From NCBI GenBank assembly GCA_013350335.1, contig CM023532.1, positions 90,833,383-90,897,382 of the forward strand: DNA of 64,000 nt, given 5' to 3'. Positions 11,271 through 24,430 of the stretch are shown piece by piece. The position numbers were made by a program, and so were the translations under genes. Each line of letters starts with the position of its first letter. Position 1 is the first letter of the stretch. Source of the stretch: Chimonanthus salicifolius (lineage: Eukaryota; Streptophyta; Magnoliopsida; Laurales; Calycanthaceae). Under the pieces are notes generated by a model. It was given only the letters and a program-made list of their open reading frames with translations, did no database searches and was not told the DNA's origin.

Positions 11271-12636
11271 CTTTGAATTTAACCATTCAAACCATAGCAA
11301 AATTCTCTAAGTTATTACATGCCTGAAGTCTAGCTACTCAAATTACATGTCCATGAGTAACATAAATAAAATATAATCCAATCACATATCCAAGCTCCTA
11401 TGCTTGGCTCCGATCACATTCATCATCCCTTTCCTTTCCTGTATCATCCACTAGGGTAGAAGTAGGGCGTTAGAACAACGCGCCCAGTAGAATTCCATTT
11501 AGGGTCTACACATGGTTAGTACAAATCATATATAATAACATAATGCTCAAAACCATATAAAACAATGCCATGTCATGATGTCAAATGCAATGAGTCCCAC
11601 CCATCACAAGTACATATAACCTCTTGATGGGATTCTCATTATCAAGGTACCCCCACATAGTGTCTTTCGGAAGCCCCGATGGAGTGTGGTCCCTCCGGTT
11701 TCTTCTTGATGGAAAATGCACATCAAGGTACCCAAATAGGTTTTTCGGACGCTCCGACGGAGTGTGGCCCCTCCGGTTACATATCCTTCACCCCATGCTA
11801 TGCATGAGATGCTAATGAAACACATGGTATTTTATATTATAAACATAGCATTAAAACTCACATTTGAAACATATCTTTTACAACATAAATTCATCAAAAT
11901 AAAGCATATATAAACCATGTTTCAAAAAGGTAGAATCCTACCAAAGACCACTACTAGTGACCTTGCTTTATAATCCGACAACCGCTCACGATCGTACCCC
12001 GCTTGTGAGGTCCCGTTACCTTATTACGCATCAATCAATCAAACCATGTTCTATTTGATTTATATTAAGTCTAAGTCCATAAACCCAACTTTGTGGGGTT
12101 CGGCCATACACTATGGCCGAACCTCACACACTTACAAGTAACCATTTTTAAAACCTTAAGTCCACCAAATGCAACTTTGTGGGGTTCGGCCATACACCAT
12201 GGCTGAACCTCACTTATTTGGTTTTAGTCCCTCCTTTGAGTTCTTTGATCTTTTAGCTTAAGTCCAATTACACAATCCATTAATACATTAACCATCTGAC
12301 ATACATAACAACCTAAGTCCATAAAATTCCTTAGTGGGGTTCGGCCATACAACATGGCCGAACTTCACTCCCTTGGTTTTATGCTCATCTTTCAATCCTT
12401 TGATCTTTAAGTTAGATACAAGATCATGACCTTTTGATTCATTAACCTAAATACACATAATTTCATCATTTAAAAGTCCCTAAGTCCCAAAAACACTCCC
12501 CATGGGGTTCGGCCATACACCATGGCCGAACCCATGGTCTTTCATTTTTTGCCATATTTACATTTTTGCCATTATTCCTTCCATGGTTAGTCACCTTCAT
12601 TTATTCACTCATGTTTAGGTCCCAAAACATAGATCC
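11271..12636 (-). mobile_element. Minus-strand LTR fragment, U5 end missing
   Basis: It starts inside an LTR at the block CCATTCAAACCATAGCAAA and runs through the acceptor-like site near 11445-11480, two tandem cassettes near 11624-11770 and GGTTCGGCCAT hairpins near 12098, 12183, 12335 and 12508. The U5 and terminal bases are lost at the left. It is interrupted at 12637 by another minus-strand LTR, whose left target duplication would be GATCC (12632-12636). Confidence 0.75.
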
Positions 12637-14396
12637 TGTAACGCCCCGACCTTTTCTCACTCGCTTCTTCTCGTAAATTTAGAGTCTATTTATTTTTTAT
12701 TTTTTATAACAAAGTAGAGTGATAGAGAGTGGGACGTCACGACGCGAGCTAAGTCCGAACTTCCAAAGTCCGACCCTTAACTAGCTAACCCTATGTGTGC
12801 ATGGACTCAGTCCATGAAAACGGTTCACACATAGAAATATAAACATGCGGAATAAAAATCATAACATGCGGAAACATAATAGAACATAGTTCTATTCCAT
12901 TCAGATAGCAAAGTACGTCAAGTCCTTAATCATCATTATCATAACGTAATTATCCAATAAAACATCCAACCATAGCAAATTCATCTAAGTTATTACAATC
13001 CGAATTCTAGATACTCAAAATACAAGCCCATGAGTATCTTAAACAAAATATAAACTATAATCCTCCAAGCTCCTATGCCTGGCCCGTTTTACGTTCATTG
13101 TTCTCCTTGTTTCCTGTATCATCAACTAGGGTAGAAGTAGGGCGTTAGTACAACGTGCCCAGCAGGTATTCCAATTAGGGTTAACACATGGGTTAATACC
13201 AAAAATCCAGATATAATAAAGATATCAAATCCATTATAATAAATCATACCATACTTATAAAACATTGTATCCAAAACAGTGTATGATAATAGAGATCCAA
13301 TCATACCGATAAACAACCAGAAACCTTGCACGATAATAAAGATCATAATCATGCCGATTCAATGCCATGCCATGCTATCATATGCAATGAATCCCACCCA
13401 TCACAAACTCATAGTATCCTCTTGATGGGATTCTCATCATCAAGGTATCCTTCCACGAGTGTTTTACGGATGCCCCGACGGAGTGTGGATCCCCGGATAT
13501 ATAGTATCCTCTTGATGGAATGCTCATCATCAAGGTCTTCATACATAGTGTCCTCTTGATGGGATTCTCATCATCAAGGTATTCCCCCACAAGTGTTTTG
13601 CGGATGCCCCTGACGGAGTGTGGGTCCCTGGTTACCTGTCATCCCTCCCATGCCATGCATGAGATACAAATACCACATGCTATGCAATTATACAAAATCA
13701 TAGCATTTGAAAGCTCATATTTAAAACACATGCTATTTTATCGAATAAACATAGCATATAAAATCACCATTTTAAACATATCATTTGCAATGTAAATTCA
13801 TCAAATCAAGATAAAAACAATGTACAAAAACCCATGGTTTCAAAGTGGTGGAGTCCTACCAAAGACCGCTACGTGTCCTTGCGTCTTTCGTCTGGTAACC
13901 GCACACGATCGTAAACACCTTTTGAAGTTCCGTTACCTTATAACATATTAATCAATCAAAATCAAGTCCCACTTGATTTACAATATTTTAAGTCCATAAA
14001 CCAATCCCCATGGGGTTCGGCCACACACCATGGCCAAACCCATGGTCCCTTATTTTTTACCATAATTACAACAATGCCATCCATGGCTAACATAACCCAT
14101 TTTAGCAAGTATTTATAACCTTGTCATTGCCTCCAACAACTTAAGCTGAGGTTCCATAACATAGATCCATTTATTTATTTTAAACATCCATAACACTCCC
14201 AATAACCCTTTTAAAATAATTCATAACCGATTCCATCATCTTATGTTTGAGTTTCAAAACATAGTTCCATTAATTACCATATTGCCATCCAAAGCTATAA
14301 TTCCATTATTCTCACCCTTCATCCCTTGGTTTGGTGAACCATTTATTAAAATTATGCAAAGACCCAAACATGGCCCATTAACAAGTTCATGGGGTT
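12637..14396 (-). mobile_element. Host LTR 'H2' segment 1 (minus, family 2)
   Basis: It begins TGTAACGCCCCGACC. It holds the conserved U5 hairpin (CTATGTGTG...CACACATAG near 12790-12835), the acceptor-like region near 13110-13160, three CTTGATG-type stem-loops near 13420-13585 and a hairpin near 14013. It is cut at 14397 inside the next hairpin and continues at 17688-19135 and 29900-30263. Its far end lies beyond the window because element B is inserted in it. Confidence 0.8.
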
Positions 14397-15456
14397 TGTA
14401 AGGGCCCGAAATTTTTAAAATTAATATAAATGGGAATATTATTTATTTTAAGGATGAAAATTGGAAAATTGGTGGAGTAAATGGTAAATGGGCCAAAATT
14501 TGGATAAAGGCCCAAGTGTGGCCCAATAGACTATGGTTTGGATTTAAATTTATTTAAATGGGTCAAGAATGGTCAAATTGGGTCAAATACCCATTTGGGA
14601 ACCAATGGGTCAAGATGGTTATGCTCTAAGGTAAATGGGCTAGATGGAAATGTAATTGGGCCATAGGCCCAATGGTAATCCACTTAGAGTGAATTCAATG
14701 ATTTTAAATCACCTAAGTTATTTGGAATTAAACAATGGTGATGTGGCCAAGTGGGACCCACCTCCACCTCATCAAGTGAGGTGGCGTGTGGGCCAAGGTT
14801 TGGTGGGGCCGGCCACCATGGTTGATTTGGTCAACCATGGGTGGAGTAATGGACTTAGGCTAAGTACCAATGGATTAACCTAAGTTAATTATCTAATTAA
14901 TTAAATAATTAAATTATTTAAAATGGTAGTTAAGAGTGGTCAAAGTGGGGCCATGAGGTGAAGACTCACCTCATCTCAAACTCAAGTGAAACACGTTGGC
15001 TTGGTGGTGGTTTAGATAACCACCACCATAAAGCATTTTAAATATCTAAGAAAATAACTTAAGGTTGGTGGGTGTCATTAATGTAAAGTAAAAAATGGAG
15101 ATGAGCTTAGTTGGTGTCTTATTCTCATTTTTTTTGTTAACTCCATCCCTCCCACTCCTCCATTGCCGTCCCATGCTCCAAGTGAAGGAGAGAAAGAGAG
15201 CAAAGAAGAAGAGAAGAGAAGGAGAGAAGAAAAAAAGTGGAAATTTAGGCAAAATCACTCTAAGATCAAGGTTATTCCCTCCCCTCTCATCATCTCTCCC
15301 TTTCCCTCTCTCAATTTAAGCTCTACTTTGGCCGATTCTAGGGTTGGGGATTGCCACCATTAATCAAGAATCTTGACCTATCAAAGATCAAGAGGAAGGA
15401 GAGAGGACGCTACGGACACCGACGGGAGTGACGGAAATTGGAGGAGACGGCGGATT

Positions 15457-17231
15457 GTAAGTGTTTCTTAAACAAGAAATTTTGGAATTTTAGGGTTTAA
15501 GAATTGGAATTTATTTTTGTGAAATAAATGGTGGATAGACAATTTTATGCTATGGAATTTAGATCCATCAAATGGAAGGGTGGAAGATGGAGAAAACCCT
15601 AAATGGGTAAATTAGGGTTAGGGTAAGAAAATAAATAAATGGATTATGTGCATTGGGTAATTTATGAAATTAAGAATGGAATTAGGTTATTGGAAGGAAA
15701 TTATGGGCCATAGGGTTCGGCCATGTAGCATGGCCGAACCCCATGGTGGGTGATTTGGTGGTTGGTTTAATTGGTTGGGGTTTTATGGATGGAAGACAAT
15801 GAGAGTTTTTGATTAATGAATTTAGGGTTTTAATGAATGCATGGGAGTAAGGTTTTAAAATGAGTTTATGATAAAAATGCAATGGAGTCTTATGGTTTTG
15901 AAATGCATGGAGGGAATGAGCCTTGAACCATGGGTTCGGCCATGGTATATGGCCGAACCCTATGGTGATGAAATGATGATTAAATGGTGGGTTTAAAGGA
16001 TAATGTGTTGATGAATTTAGGGTTTTTAAATGAACAAGTGTAATGATCCAAATGGGGTTAAGAATATGGTTTAGATGCATGATTTAAAACCTCTCATGGG
16101 AAGAGTTGATGAATTAGGTATTTTGAACCCATGACCCATTTTGTAAGTCATTGTATGAGCTAAGGTTGGGTCCATGTTTGTGTTTAGATGATGGAAAATT
16201 TTATTAATTTAGATGGTTGATTTTGTTTCATATTGGGTCGTGGTTAGTGAATCCTTAATGGATCTAAGTTATGGATGAATTTTAGACTTAAAATATACAT
16301 GAATGGGTGAATGATTAAACATGGAAGGGGTAGTGGCAAAAATGGTAAATATGGGCTAAAATGAAGAAACCCACTAAGTTGTGATTTATGGGCTTGGAAA
16401 TGATTAAAACTTGGATTGATTTGGTAATTTAATAAGGTACCGGATAGCGCGAGCGGTACGCGAGTCGGTAGCCGGATTGTCGGACGAAAATGAAATAAAG
16501 ACACGAGTCGGTATTCGGTAGGATTCCTACCTTTTTGTAAGCCATGGATTTGGGTGATGTTCTCTTTAATCTATTTTGGAAATCATGTGGTTGTCTTTAA
16601 GATATGTTACGGACTATGTATCATGTTATGTTTTACTCTAAATTATTTTGGAAATTTTGTGAATGCTTATGATGGGTTTTGGATTAAATATTGTGGAATG
16701 TTTTCCCTTGGATTTAGTTGGTAATCTTGTAATTGTTTTAAGATGGGCTTTATTACTATTGAATTTCATATATTACATGGCAAATGGCATCTACATCTCA
16801 TGCATGGCATGGGAGGCATATGACAGGGGAAGGATGAAATGAAACCGGAGTCCATGCTCCGTCGGGGCGACCGATAAACAAGCATGGGGACATTTCACAT
16901 ATGTAGTATTGTACCTTGACGAGGCCTTACCGTCAAGGGTGATGTTGTATTTATTGTTATACCTTGATGATGATTCTTCCATCAAGGGGAATATTGTATT
17001 TGTGGTTATGCCTTGACGAGGCCTTACCGTCAAGGGGGATATGGCATCGGGATAGTAAGGATGATGGGTGGGATTCATAACACAGACACCCATGGCATGA
17101 CATTCATTCTATGGCTTTTCGTTATGTATTATCTATCTGCTTTGTTATCACTAATCCATGTGTTAGCCCTACTCGGAGTCCTACTGGGCGCGTGGTCTAA
17201 CGCCCTACTTCTACCCTAGCTGATGACGCAG
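15457..17231 (+). other. Candidate intron in LTR C1
   Basis: Donor-like GATT|GTAAGTGTTT at 15457. At the other end are branch-point-like CTAAC at 17197-17201, a pyrimidine-rich CCCTACTTCTACCCT and GACGCAG|G at 17229-17231. The same arrangement recurs in families 1, 2 and 3. This is inferred from motifs only. Confidence 0.4.
16915..17034 (+). repeat. Three tandem stem-loops with switching stems
   Basis: Copies 1 and 3 (16915-16937 and 17012-17034) pair CTTGACG with CGTCAAG. Copy 2 (16963-16986) pairs CTTGATG with CATCAAG. Pairing is kept although the C-G pair has become T-A, so the change is compensated within one array. Confidence 0.8.
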
Positions 17232-17508
17232 GAAATGCCAGAGCAGAAGGACGAGACGGGAGCCAAGCTTAAGAGCTTTGGAAGGCGGACTAATTATTTT
17301 ATTTAAGTTATTTTGAGAAATGTGTATTTGATGTAGTTTAATTTGTCGGAAATGTAATAATTGAGATTATTTACTATATTTTGGACATTATGGTTTTAAG
17401 GATGTTTGATGATTGAATGAATGTAACTTCCCTGCTATCTAAGAATTTGTAGGTTAGGCTCTTTTATAATTTTCTGCAATTGGTTTAAATGTTCCCCGAT
17501 GCTTACTT

Positions 17509-17598
17509 CTACGTGTGAACCATTCTCCGTGGACTTCATTCCACGCACACGTAGGGTTGGCCAGTTAAGGGCCGGGTTTTAGAAGCTCGGACTTAACT
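17509..17598 (+). repeat. Conserved U5 double-hairpin module (C1 copy)
   Basis: Hairpin 1 pairs CTACGTGTG (17509-17517) with CACACGTAG (17546-17554), with an inner stem CGTGGA/TCCACG. Hairpin 2 pairs AGTTAAG (17563-17569) with CTTAACT (17592-17598). The conserved CGCGTCGTGACG follows. The module ends about 90 bases before the LTR end. Confidence 0.85.
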
Positions 17599-17687
17599 CG
17601 CGTCGTGACGTTCGCGCCCTTTGTCACTTTAAAAAAAAAAAAAAAAAATTTAACTCTGATTTATGGTGAAAAGGGGCGGGCGTTACA

Positions 17688-19135
17688 GGGTTTGGCCATA
17701 CACCATGGCCGAACCCTTGATGTATCTTTTCAATGGTTCACCAACTTAGGTCCATAAACCATAACCTATACTTGCATCCTCCCTTTAAAATACACATAAA
17801 CATAAACCCATAAAATTGATTCATGGGGTTCGGCCAAACATCATGGCCGAACCCTATATCCATTTATTTCACTTATTAACAATTTTGCCATCACCTTCAT
17901 CACCTTAGGTTTAGGTTTCTAAAACCGATCCATAATTTTATACATAACACTCCAATTGTAGAAACTTTCCAAATGTAGTCTCCACCTTCCATAATTAGAT
18001 CATGATTCGAGGTTCCTTCCATATTTAGATAGTTTCCCACATTGAGCAACCTCCTTCTATAATTAGATCATGATTCAAGGTTCCTTCCATATTTAAATAG
18101 TTTCCCACATTTAGCAACCTCCTTCCATAATTAGATCAAAACACCTAACAACTCCATAATTAGAAAGTCCTTAAATAGAAACTTTTTAAATTAATATCCA
18201 ATTCCCTAATTAGAAGGTTTCCATACTTATCATAAATCCTTCCATACTTAGAAGGTTTCCAAGATAATCATTAATCCTTCCATACTTAGAAGGTTTCCAA
18301 ATAATCATTAATCCTTCCATAATTGGAAAGATTCTAATTTAATAACCACCCTCCATAATTAGATAGTTTCTAAATTTAAACTCCACCTTCCAAAAATAAT
18401 TATCATACATTAAAATTACCATAACCACTCCATGGGGTTCGGCCATACACCATGGCCGAACCCTTTGGTTCACAATCCTCCTCCTACAAATTATTAAACA
18501 TTGATCTTACATTTAATCCATTAAAATCCAATAAGACCTATTCAATTTATTCATGATTCTTATCCATTTAATCCTTTCAAAAATCATATAACATTAGCAT
18601 CAACTCTTATTTAAAATTTACCAACAACCTTCCATGGCGTTCGGCCATGCACTATGGCCGAACCGTATGGTTCTTTCTTTCCATTAATTTGTCTTTCCAT
18701 GGATCTAAAACCATGTAATTACTCCATGACTTCCATCCCACAGAATATAATCACCAAAAACATCCACTAAAACCATACATTAACCATAATCCTTCCCAAT
18801 TTTTCTTCCATAAAATAACCAATAACCTTTCATGGGGTTCGGCCCTTCATCATGGCCGAACCCTATGTTATCAACCTCTTCTTAAACCATTTTAAATCCC
18901 TTTTAAAACATGCATAATTAGGCCATGGTTTTCAACCCAAACACCCATAATTTAAACCATGTCTTTCCATGGTTTTCATCCCTTAAAAACACATAATTTA
19001 AAACCATGTCTTTCCATTAAATTAAACCATCCTTTTTTTTTCAATTCTTTTCCATGGGGTTCGGCCATACATCATGGCCGAACCCTATGGTTCCTTATCT
19101 TAAACAAAAATATGAAATCACATACTGGTTTCGCG
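17688..19135 (-). mobile_element. Host LTR H2 segment 2
   Basis: Continuation of the LTR from 12637-14396. It has GGTTCGGCCAT hairpins near 17690, 17823, 18435, 18638, 18836 and 19058, and a stretch near 17990-18380 of diverged repeats of the type CCTTCCATAATTAGAAGG. It is broken at 19136 by element R (target duplication TCGCG). Confidence 0.8.
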
Positions 19136-22100
19136 TGTAACGCCCCGCCCTTTTTCACTCGCTTCTTCCCATAAATTCAGAGTCTATATTTTTTTTTATA
19201 ACAGAGTAGAGTGATAGAGCGCGGGACGTCACGACGCGAGTTAAGTCCGAACCTCCAAAGTCCGACCAGTAACTGGCCAACCCTATGTGTGCATGGACTA
19301 AGTCCACTAAAATGGTTCGCACATAGCAATATAAACATGAGGAATAAAATCATAACATGTGGAATCATAACATCAAAATTGCGGAATCATAATAGAACCA
19401 AGTTCTATTCTATTCAGATAGCAAAGTACGTCAAGTCCTTAATCATCATTCAAATATCATAATTATCCAATAAATCATCCAACCATCTAAGTTATTACAT
19501 TCCGAAATCTAGATACTCAAATACAAGTCTATGAGTAACTTTATTCATCACATATAGAATTAGTCTTCCAAGCTCCTATGCCTAGCCTGTCTTGCGTTCA
19601 TCGTTCCCCTGATTTCCTGCGTCATCAACTAGGGTAGAAGTAGGGCGTTAGAAAAACGCACCCAGTAGGTATTCCAGTTACGGCTAACACATGGTTAATA
19701 CAAAACATATATTATAACATAATATCCAAAACCATGAAAAATCCATGCCATGCAATGATGACAAATGCAATGAGTCCCACCCATCACATGTACATAAATG
19801 TACCCACCACATAGGTCTTCCGGAAGCCCCTGCGTAATGTGGACCCTCCGGAATCTTCTTGATGGAAATCACATCAAGGTGCCGCACATAGGTTTTTCGG
19901 ACGCCCCGACAGATTGTGTCCCCTCCGGTTACAAATCCTCCACCCCATGCCATGCATGAGATGCCAATGAAATACATGCTATTTAATAACGTAAACATAG
20001 CATTTAAAATCACTTTTTGAAACATAATCAACATACGCTATTTAAACAAATAAATATAGCTTTTAAAATCCATATAAAACATATCCTTTGGAACATAAAT
20101 TTGATCAAACATAAGATAAAACAAGTGTACATAAGCCCATGGTTTCAAAGAGGTGGATCCTACCAAAGACCGTTCACAAGTCCTTGCGCTTTCATCCAAG
20201 AATCGATCACCGATCGTAAATGCCTTGTGAGATCCCGTTACCTTATAATATAATAACCAATCAAAACCAAGTCCCACTTGATTTACAACTTTTAAGTCCA
20301 TAAACCAATCCCCATGGGGTTCGGCCATACACCATGGCCGAACCCATGGTCTAATCTTTAGTTAATTACAATTATGCCATTGTTCATAACCATAGTCCTT
20401 TTTCCTTGCTTAGGTTCAAAATAATCCATACATATTTCTTTAATCCAAACACAGTCCCATAAATAATTCATGGGGTTCGGCCATACAACATGGCCGAACC
20501 CTATGTCCAATATTTCCATATGTTTACAAGATTGCCATCGATTCCCTCATTCATTTAAATCTATCATAATTAGACCCTGTATTAATTCCTTAACCAATTA
20601 CGTCCATAAAATAAACCTCATGGGTTTCGGCCATACACCATGGCCGAACCCTTGATCCTCCACTTTGGCATGTAATTACAACTTTGCCATCCATGGCTTA
20701 CATAACCAATAATCCGATCCTTGCAAACATTAAAAATCATAACACATTAATCATAAACCATAAATTTGATTCATGGGGTTCGGCCATACACATGGCCGAA
20801 CCCATGATGCCTAAGTTTCCATAAATAATCTCCACCTTTCCATAATTGGAAGGTTTCCATAATTAAACTCTAACTTCCATTATTAGAAGGTTTCCATAAT
20901 TAAACTCCACCTTCCATTTTAATCTAAGGTCCATAATTAGGTAGCTTCTAATTTTAGCAACCTCCTTCCATAAATAGAATGTTTCCAAGATAATCTCCAC
21001 CTTTCCATTATTAGATAGTTTCCAAAATTAGAAACCATCTTTCCATAATTGGATGATTGCCAAATTTAGCAACCAAAAATCCATCTACCATTCCAAAACA
21101 ACCCCATGGGGTTCGGCCATACACCATGGCCGAACCCTATGGTTCATGATCTTGACCATTAATTTAGTTCATTAAAATTCATCAATAATACCTGCACAAC
21201 TCCATGGCCGAACCCTATGGTTCAAGATCCTCTCTTTAAAATTAACAATCATGGATCTTCCATTTAATCCCCTCAAAATCACATATCATTAACACCAAAT
21301 ACTTATTTAACAATCTCCATGGTTTTCATTCTTAATAACCCAATAAAATAAATCAAATTTTCGATGGGGTTCGGCCATGCACTATGGCCGGACCCTATGA
21401 TTCTTTCTTTCTATTAAAATCATCAAAACATCACCCAATCTTCTTCCATCGGGTTTCGCCACACACCATGGCCGAACCCTATGGTTCTTTATTTCAAAAC
21501 ATATTCATCAAATAAGATACTAACCGGTTCTTGCTTTTCCAATCTTTCTTCTTTCCTTAGCCTCTTTCTTCTTGTTCTTGAAATTTCTCAAGCCGTGATC
21601 ACCTTCTTGGTGCTGTTTTTCTTCCTCTTGTTCTTCCGTGAGTGAGAGATTAAGAGAGAAAGGGAGAGATAAAATTCGGCTATGGTGTGTAAACCATGCA
21701 CCCCTAGCCCTTCTCTCCTTTTATAATCTTTCCTTGGTCCATATTTAGGAAGTGCTTAAGATAACTACTCCCCTCTTTAAGCCGTGCGCCCCTTTCTTGT
21801 ATCTAAATTGGAATGTGCTATAGCTAAACAAACCCCTATGCCGTGCGCCCCTTGTATTTCTCTCTTTGGAGAGTTCTAAATAAAATATAACATGTGCCCA
21901 TTTTAATTTAGCAATTACCCTACTATTATACCAATCCAAGAAAGAACTCCTTTTTAGAATTGCTCTTATGGGCATCACATAAGTAAATAAACCTCACATT
22001 TGGACAATCTTATCCCATACATGGCCATGCATAATCTTTTATATAATTTTGAACATAATGCATTACTAAATTAATTCAACCCACTTAATTTATATTGATT

Positions 22101-22234
22101 CCAATTCCAAAACCGTTGGGTCCTAATTGGGCCATGACCCAACTTTTTATCCATATAAGATCCATATCTCATATTCATCAATTAAATGGATAATTTTTAT
22201 ACAAAATAATAAATCGAAAATCCTAGGTGTTACA
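19136..22234 (-). repeat. 3' LTR of element R
   Basis: It begins TGTAACGCCCCGCCC and ends CCTAGGTGTTACA as printed. It carries hairpins near 20317, 20473, 20626, 20772, 21108 and 21366, plus one at 21200 that has lost an arm. It also has CCTTCCATAATTAGAAGG-type repeats near 20815-21060. Compared with the 5' LTR it lacks a 61-bp duplication. Overall similarity to the 5' LTR is high by eye. Confidence 0.92.
21718..21725 (-). promoter_or_regulatory. TATA-box-like TATAAAAG, R 3' LTR
   Basis: On minus this reads TTATAAAAGGAGAGAAGGG. It precedes the purine-rich leader and the hairpin cluster. The 5' LTR has the same site at 29360-29367. Confidence 0.55.
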
Positions 22235-22240
22235 ATACAA

Positions 22241-22250
22241 CCCTCTTTTT
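22241..22250 (-). other. Polypurine tract of element R
   Basis: On minus this reads AAAAAGAGGG followed by TTGTAT and the start of the 3' LTR. The position and composition fit the plus-strand primer site of an LTR element. Confidence 0.8.
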
Positions 22251-22286
22251 AAAATTTTCTTCCCGAAAATCAAGTGAAGTAGGGTT

Positions 22287-24430
22287 TCAAATATTTACAC
22301 AGAGCTCATGATGAGCCTTTCTCATTTCCGACTCGAGTTCCCATGTGGATTCCTCAATGCCATGTCGATCCCATACTACCTTGACAAACTAGATCGCTTG
22401 GTTCTGTAACACCCTTTGTTCTGTGTCCACCACTCGGACAAGCTTCTCGACGTGTGTCACGTCACTTTGGATCTCTATGTCTTGCACGTTCAGTATGTGA
22501 GAAGGATCAGGATTGTACTTCCTTAACATCGATATATGAAACACATTGTGTAAAGATGCCAACTGTGATGGGAGTGCCAATTGGTAAGCCACGTCCCCCA
22601 TCCTTCTTATGATTGCAAATGGTCCCACATATCTTGGCGATAATTTTTCTTTTTTTCCAAATCTCATGTGTCCTTTTCGTGGTGAGACTTTCAAGAACAC
22701 CATGTCTCCCACTTCAAATTCAAGGAACCTCCTCCTTTTGTCAGCATAGCTCTTCTGACGACTCTGCGCAGTCAACAAATGCTGTCGTATCAACTGTATT
22801 TGTGTTGTAGTCTCTGCAACCAACTCAGGTCCAATCAATGCAGGCTCACCGGCCTCTGTCCAACACAAGGTGACCTACATGGTCTACCATATAATTCCTC
22901 AAATGGTGCCATCTGGAGGTTTACCTGGTAACTGTTGTTATATGAGAACTCTACCGACGGTAAGTGATCCTCCTATCCACCCTTGAAATCTAGCATACAT
23001 GCTCTCAGCATATCCTCCAGTGTCTGTATTGTCCTCTCAGACTGTCCATCAGTCTGTGGATGGAATGCTGTACTAATCAATAAATCTGTTCCCATGGCTG
23101 CCTGCATGCTCTGCCATACTCTGCTGGTGAATCGACCATCTCTGTCGGACACAATAGTCCAAGGTATACCATGCAATCTGATGATATCCTTGATATACCG
23201 CCGACCCAAAATCTCAGATGAGTGTGTCATCTTAATGGGAATAAAATGTGCAGACTAGGTCAGTCGGTCTACCACGACCCATATCCCATTGTTGCCCTTT
23301 GATGACCTTGGCAACCCTGTCACAAAGTCCATGGAGATATGTTCCCATTTCCATTCCGGCACTGGTAAGGGTTTGAGTAACCCTGTGGCTTCTGATGTTC
23401 CGTCTTAACCTGCTGACAAGTTAAGTAATGTGCTACAAATTCTGCCACATCTCTTTTGAGTCCGTGCCACCAGTAATGTCTCTTCAGGTCGTGATACATC
23501 TTAGTTCTGCCCGGATGAATAGAGAGTTTGGTCTGATGTGCCTCCACCAATAACTCTTTTCTGCAGCTCTTAGGTACATAAATCCTCCTTCAAAATAGAA
23601 GACCCTGTCCTGGTCGTAACTCCCATTACGGTATAACTTCACCAGTAGACAACTTGGCCCAAATTTCCTCCACCTCCGGGTCTGTCCATTGTTCCTGTTC
23701 AATCTTGGTAACCATGTTGGACCGTATGATCAAATTGTAGATAGTTCCATGGTTATTGAGGTAAAGTTTAAACTCTCGAATGGTATTCAGCATCTCCCAT
23801 TCTGTCCTGATCAAACATGCCACTGATGCATGTGATAAATGACTGAAGGCTTCTGCCACCTTGTTCGCCTTGCCAGGGTGATAAGGAAGTGCGAACTCAT
23901 AATCCGCCAGATATTCCATCCATCTGTGCCGCCTCAGGTTGAGCTGTTTCTGATCAAACAAGTACTTCAAGCTCTTATGATCTGAAAACAATTCAAATTT
24001 CTCGCCATAAAGATAATGTCTCTAGCTTTTGAGAGCGAAGACCACTATGGCTAGTTCCAGATCGTGCATAGGATAGAGACGTTCATGTATTTTCAACTAT
24101 CTTGATCCGTATGCCACCACACGATTACTTTGACTGAGTGTACACCCAGTCCTTCTCCTGAAGCATCGCATTGTACCTCATAACACTTGCCTCTTTCCGG
24201 CAAAATTAGGATAGGAGCGGTGGTAAGTCTCTTCTTCAGCTCTTCAAACCTCTGATTGCACAAATCTATTAACTCCTTTCTGAGTGAGTCGAGTAAGTGG
24301 AGATGCAATTTTTGAGAAGTCCATGATAAATTTCCTGTAATAACCAGCCAATCCCAAAAAGCTATTGATCTCGGTTACATTCTTTGGCGCTTTTCAATCT
24401 CTTACTGCCGCTATCTTAGCTGGGTCCACG
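22287..24430 (-). pseudogene. R pol 3' half: RNase H, integrase, chromodomain (broken)
   Basis: In minus-strand order: RNase H pieces (ERGKCYEVQCDASGEGLG near 24195; [13 protein letters not shown] near 23985; YEFALPYHPGKANKVAEAF near 23900); the integrase HHCC finger (HQTKLSIHPG to YLTCQQVK, 23550-23400); the DDE core with SDRDGRF near 23150 and the SERTIQTLEDML glutamate near 23030; the GPF/Y region (SPRYVGPFAI near 22635); then a chromodomain-like tail (VTHVEKLVRVVD near 22460, WELESEMRKAH near 22320). There are stops after CMLDFKGG (near 22973) and inside the chromodomain at the codon after NQAI (22389), where CAG appears to have become TAG, and several frame changes between 23400 and 24300. 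The chromodomain in chromoviruses is thought to read histone marks and steer integration to heterochromatin. Here it cannot be made as one protein. Confidence 0.9.

Larger units (their letters stand above)
14397..17687 (+). mobile_element. Solo LTR, family 1 ('C1'), TSD GGGTT
   Basis: It begins TGTAAGGGCCCGAAATTTTT and ends GGGGCGGGCGTTACA. GGGTT flanks it at 14392-14396 and 17688-17692, and removing it restores a GGTTTGGCCAT hairpin of the host LTR. Length is 3,291 bp. It contains U3 inverted repeats (CCACCTC/GAGGTGG near 14768), a GT donor-like site at 15457-15458, only two GGTTCGGCCAT hairpins (about 15713 and 15932), CTTGACG/CTTGATG stem-loops (16915-17034), an acceptor-like site ending at 17231 and the two U5 hairpins (17509-17598). 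It has no coding content. Confidence 0.92.

Noticed and set aside
15682..16080. A 132-codon open frame on minus
   Set aside because: It covers hairpin-bearing LTR sequence. The peptide is just the translated GGTTCGGCCAT repeat and spacers, repeated in many other short frames.
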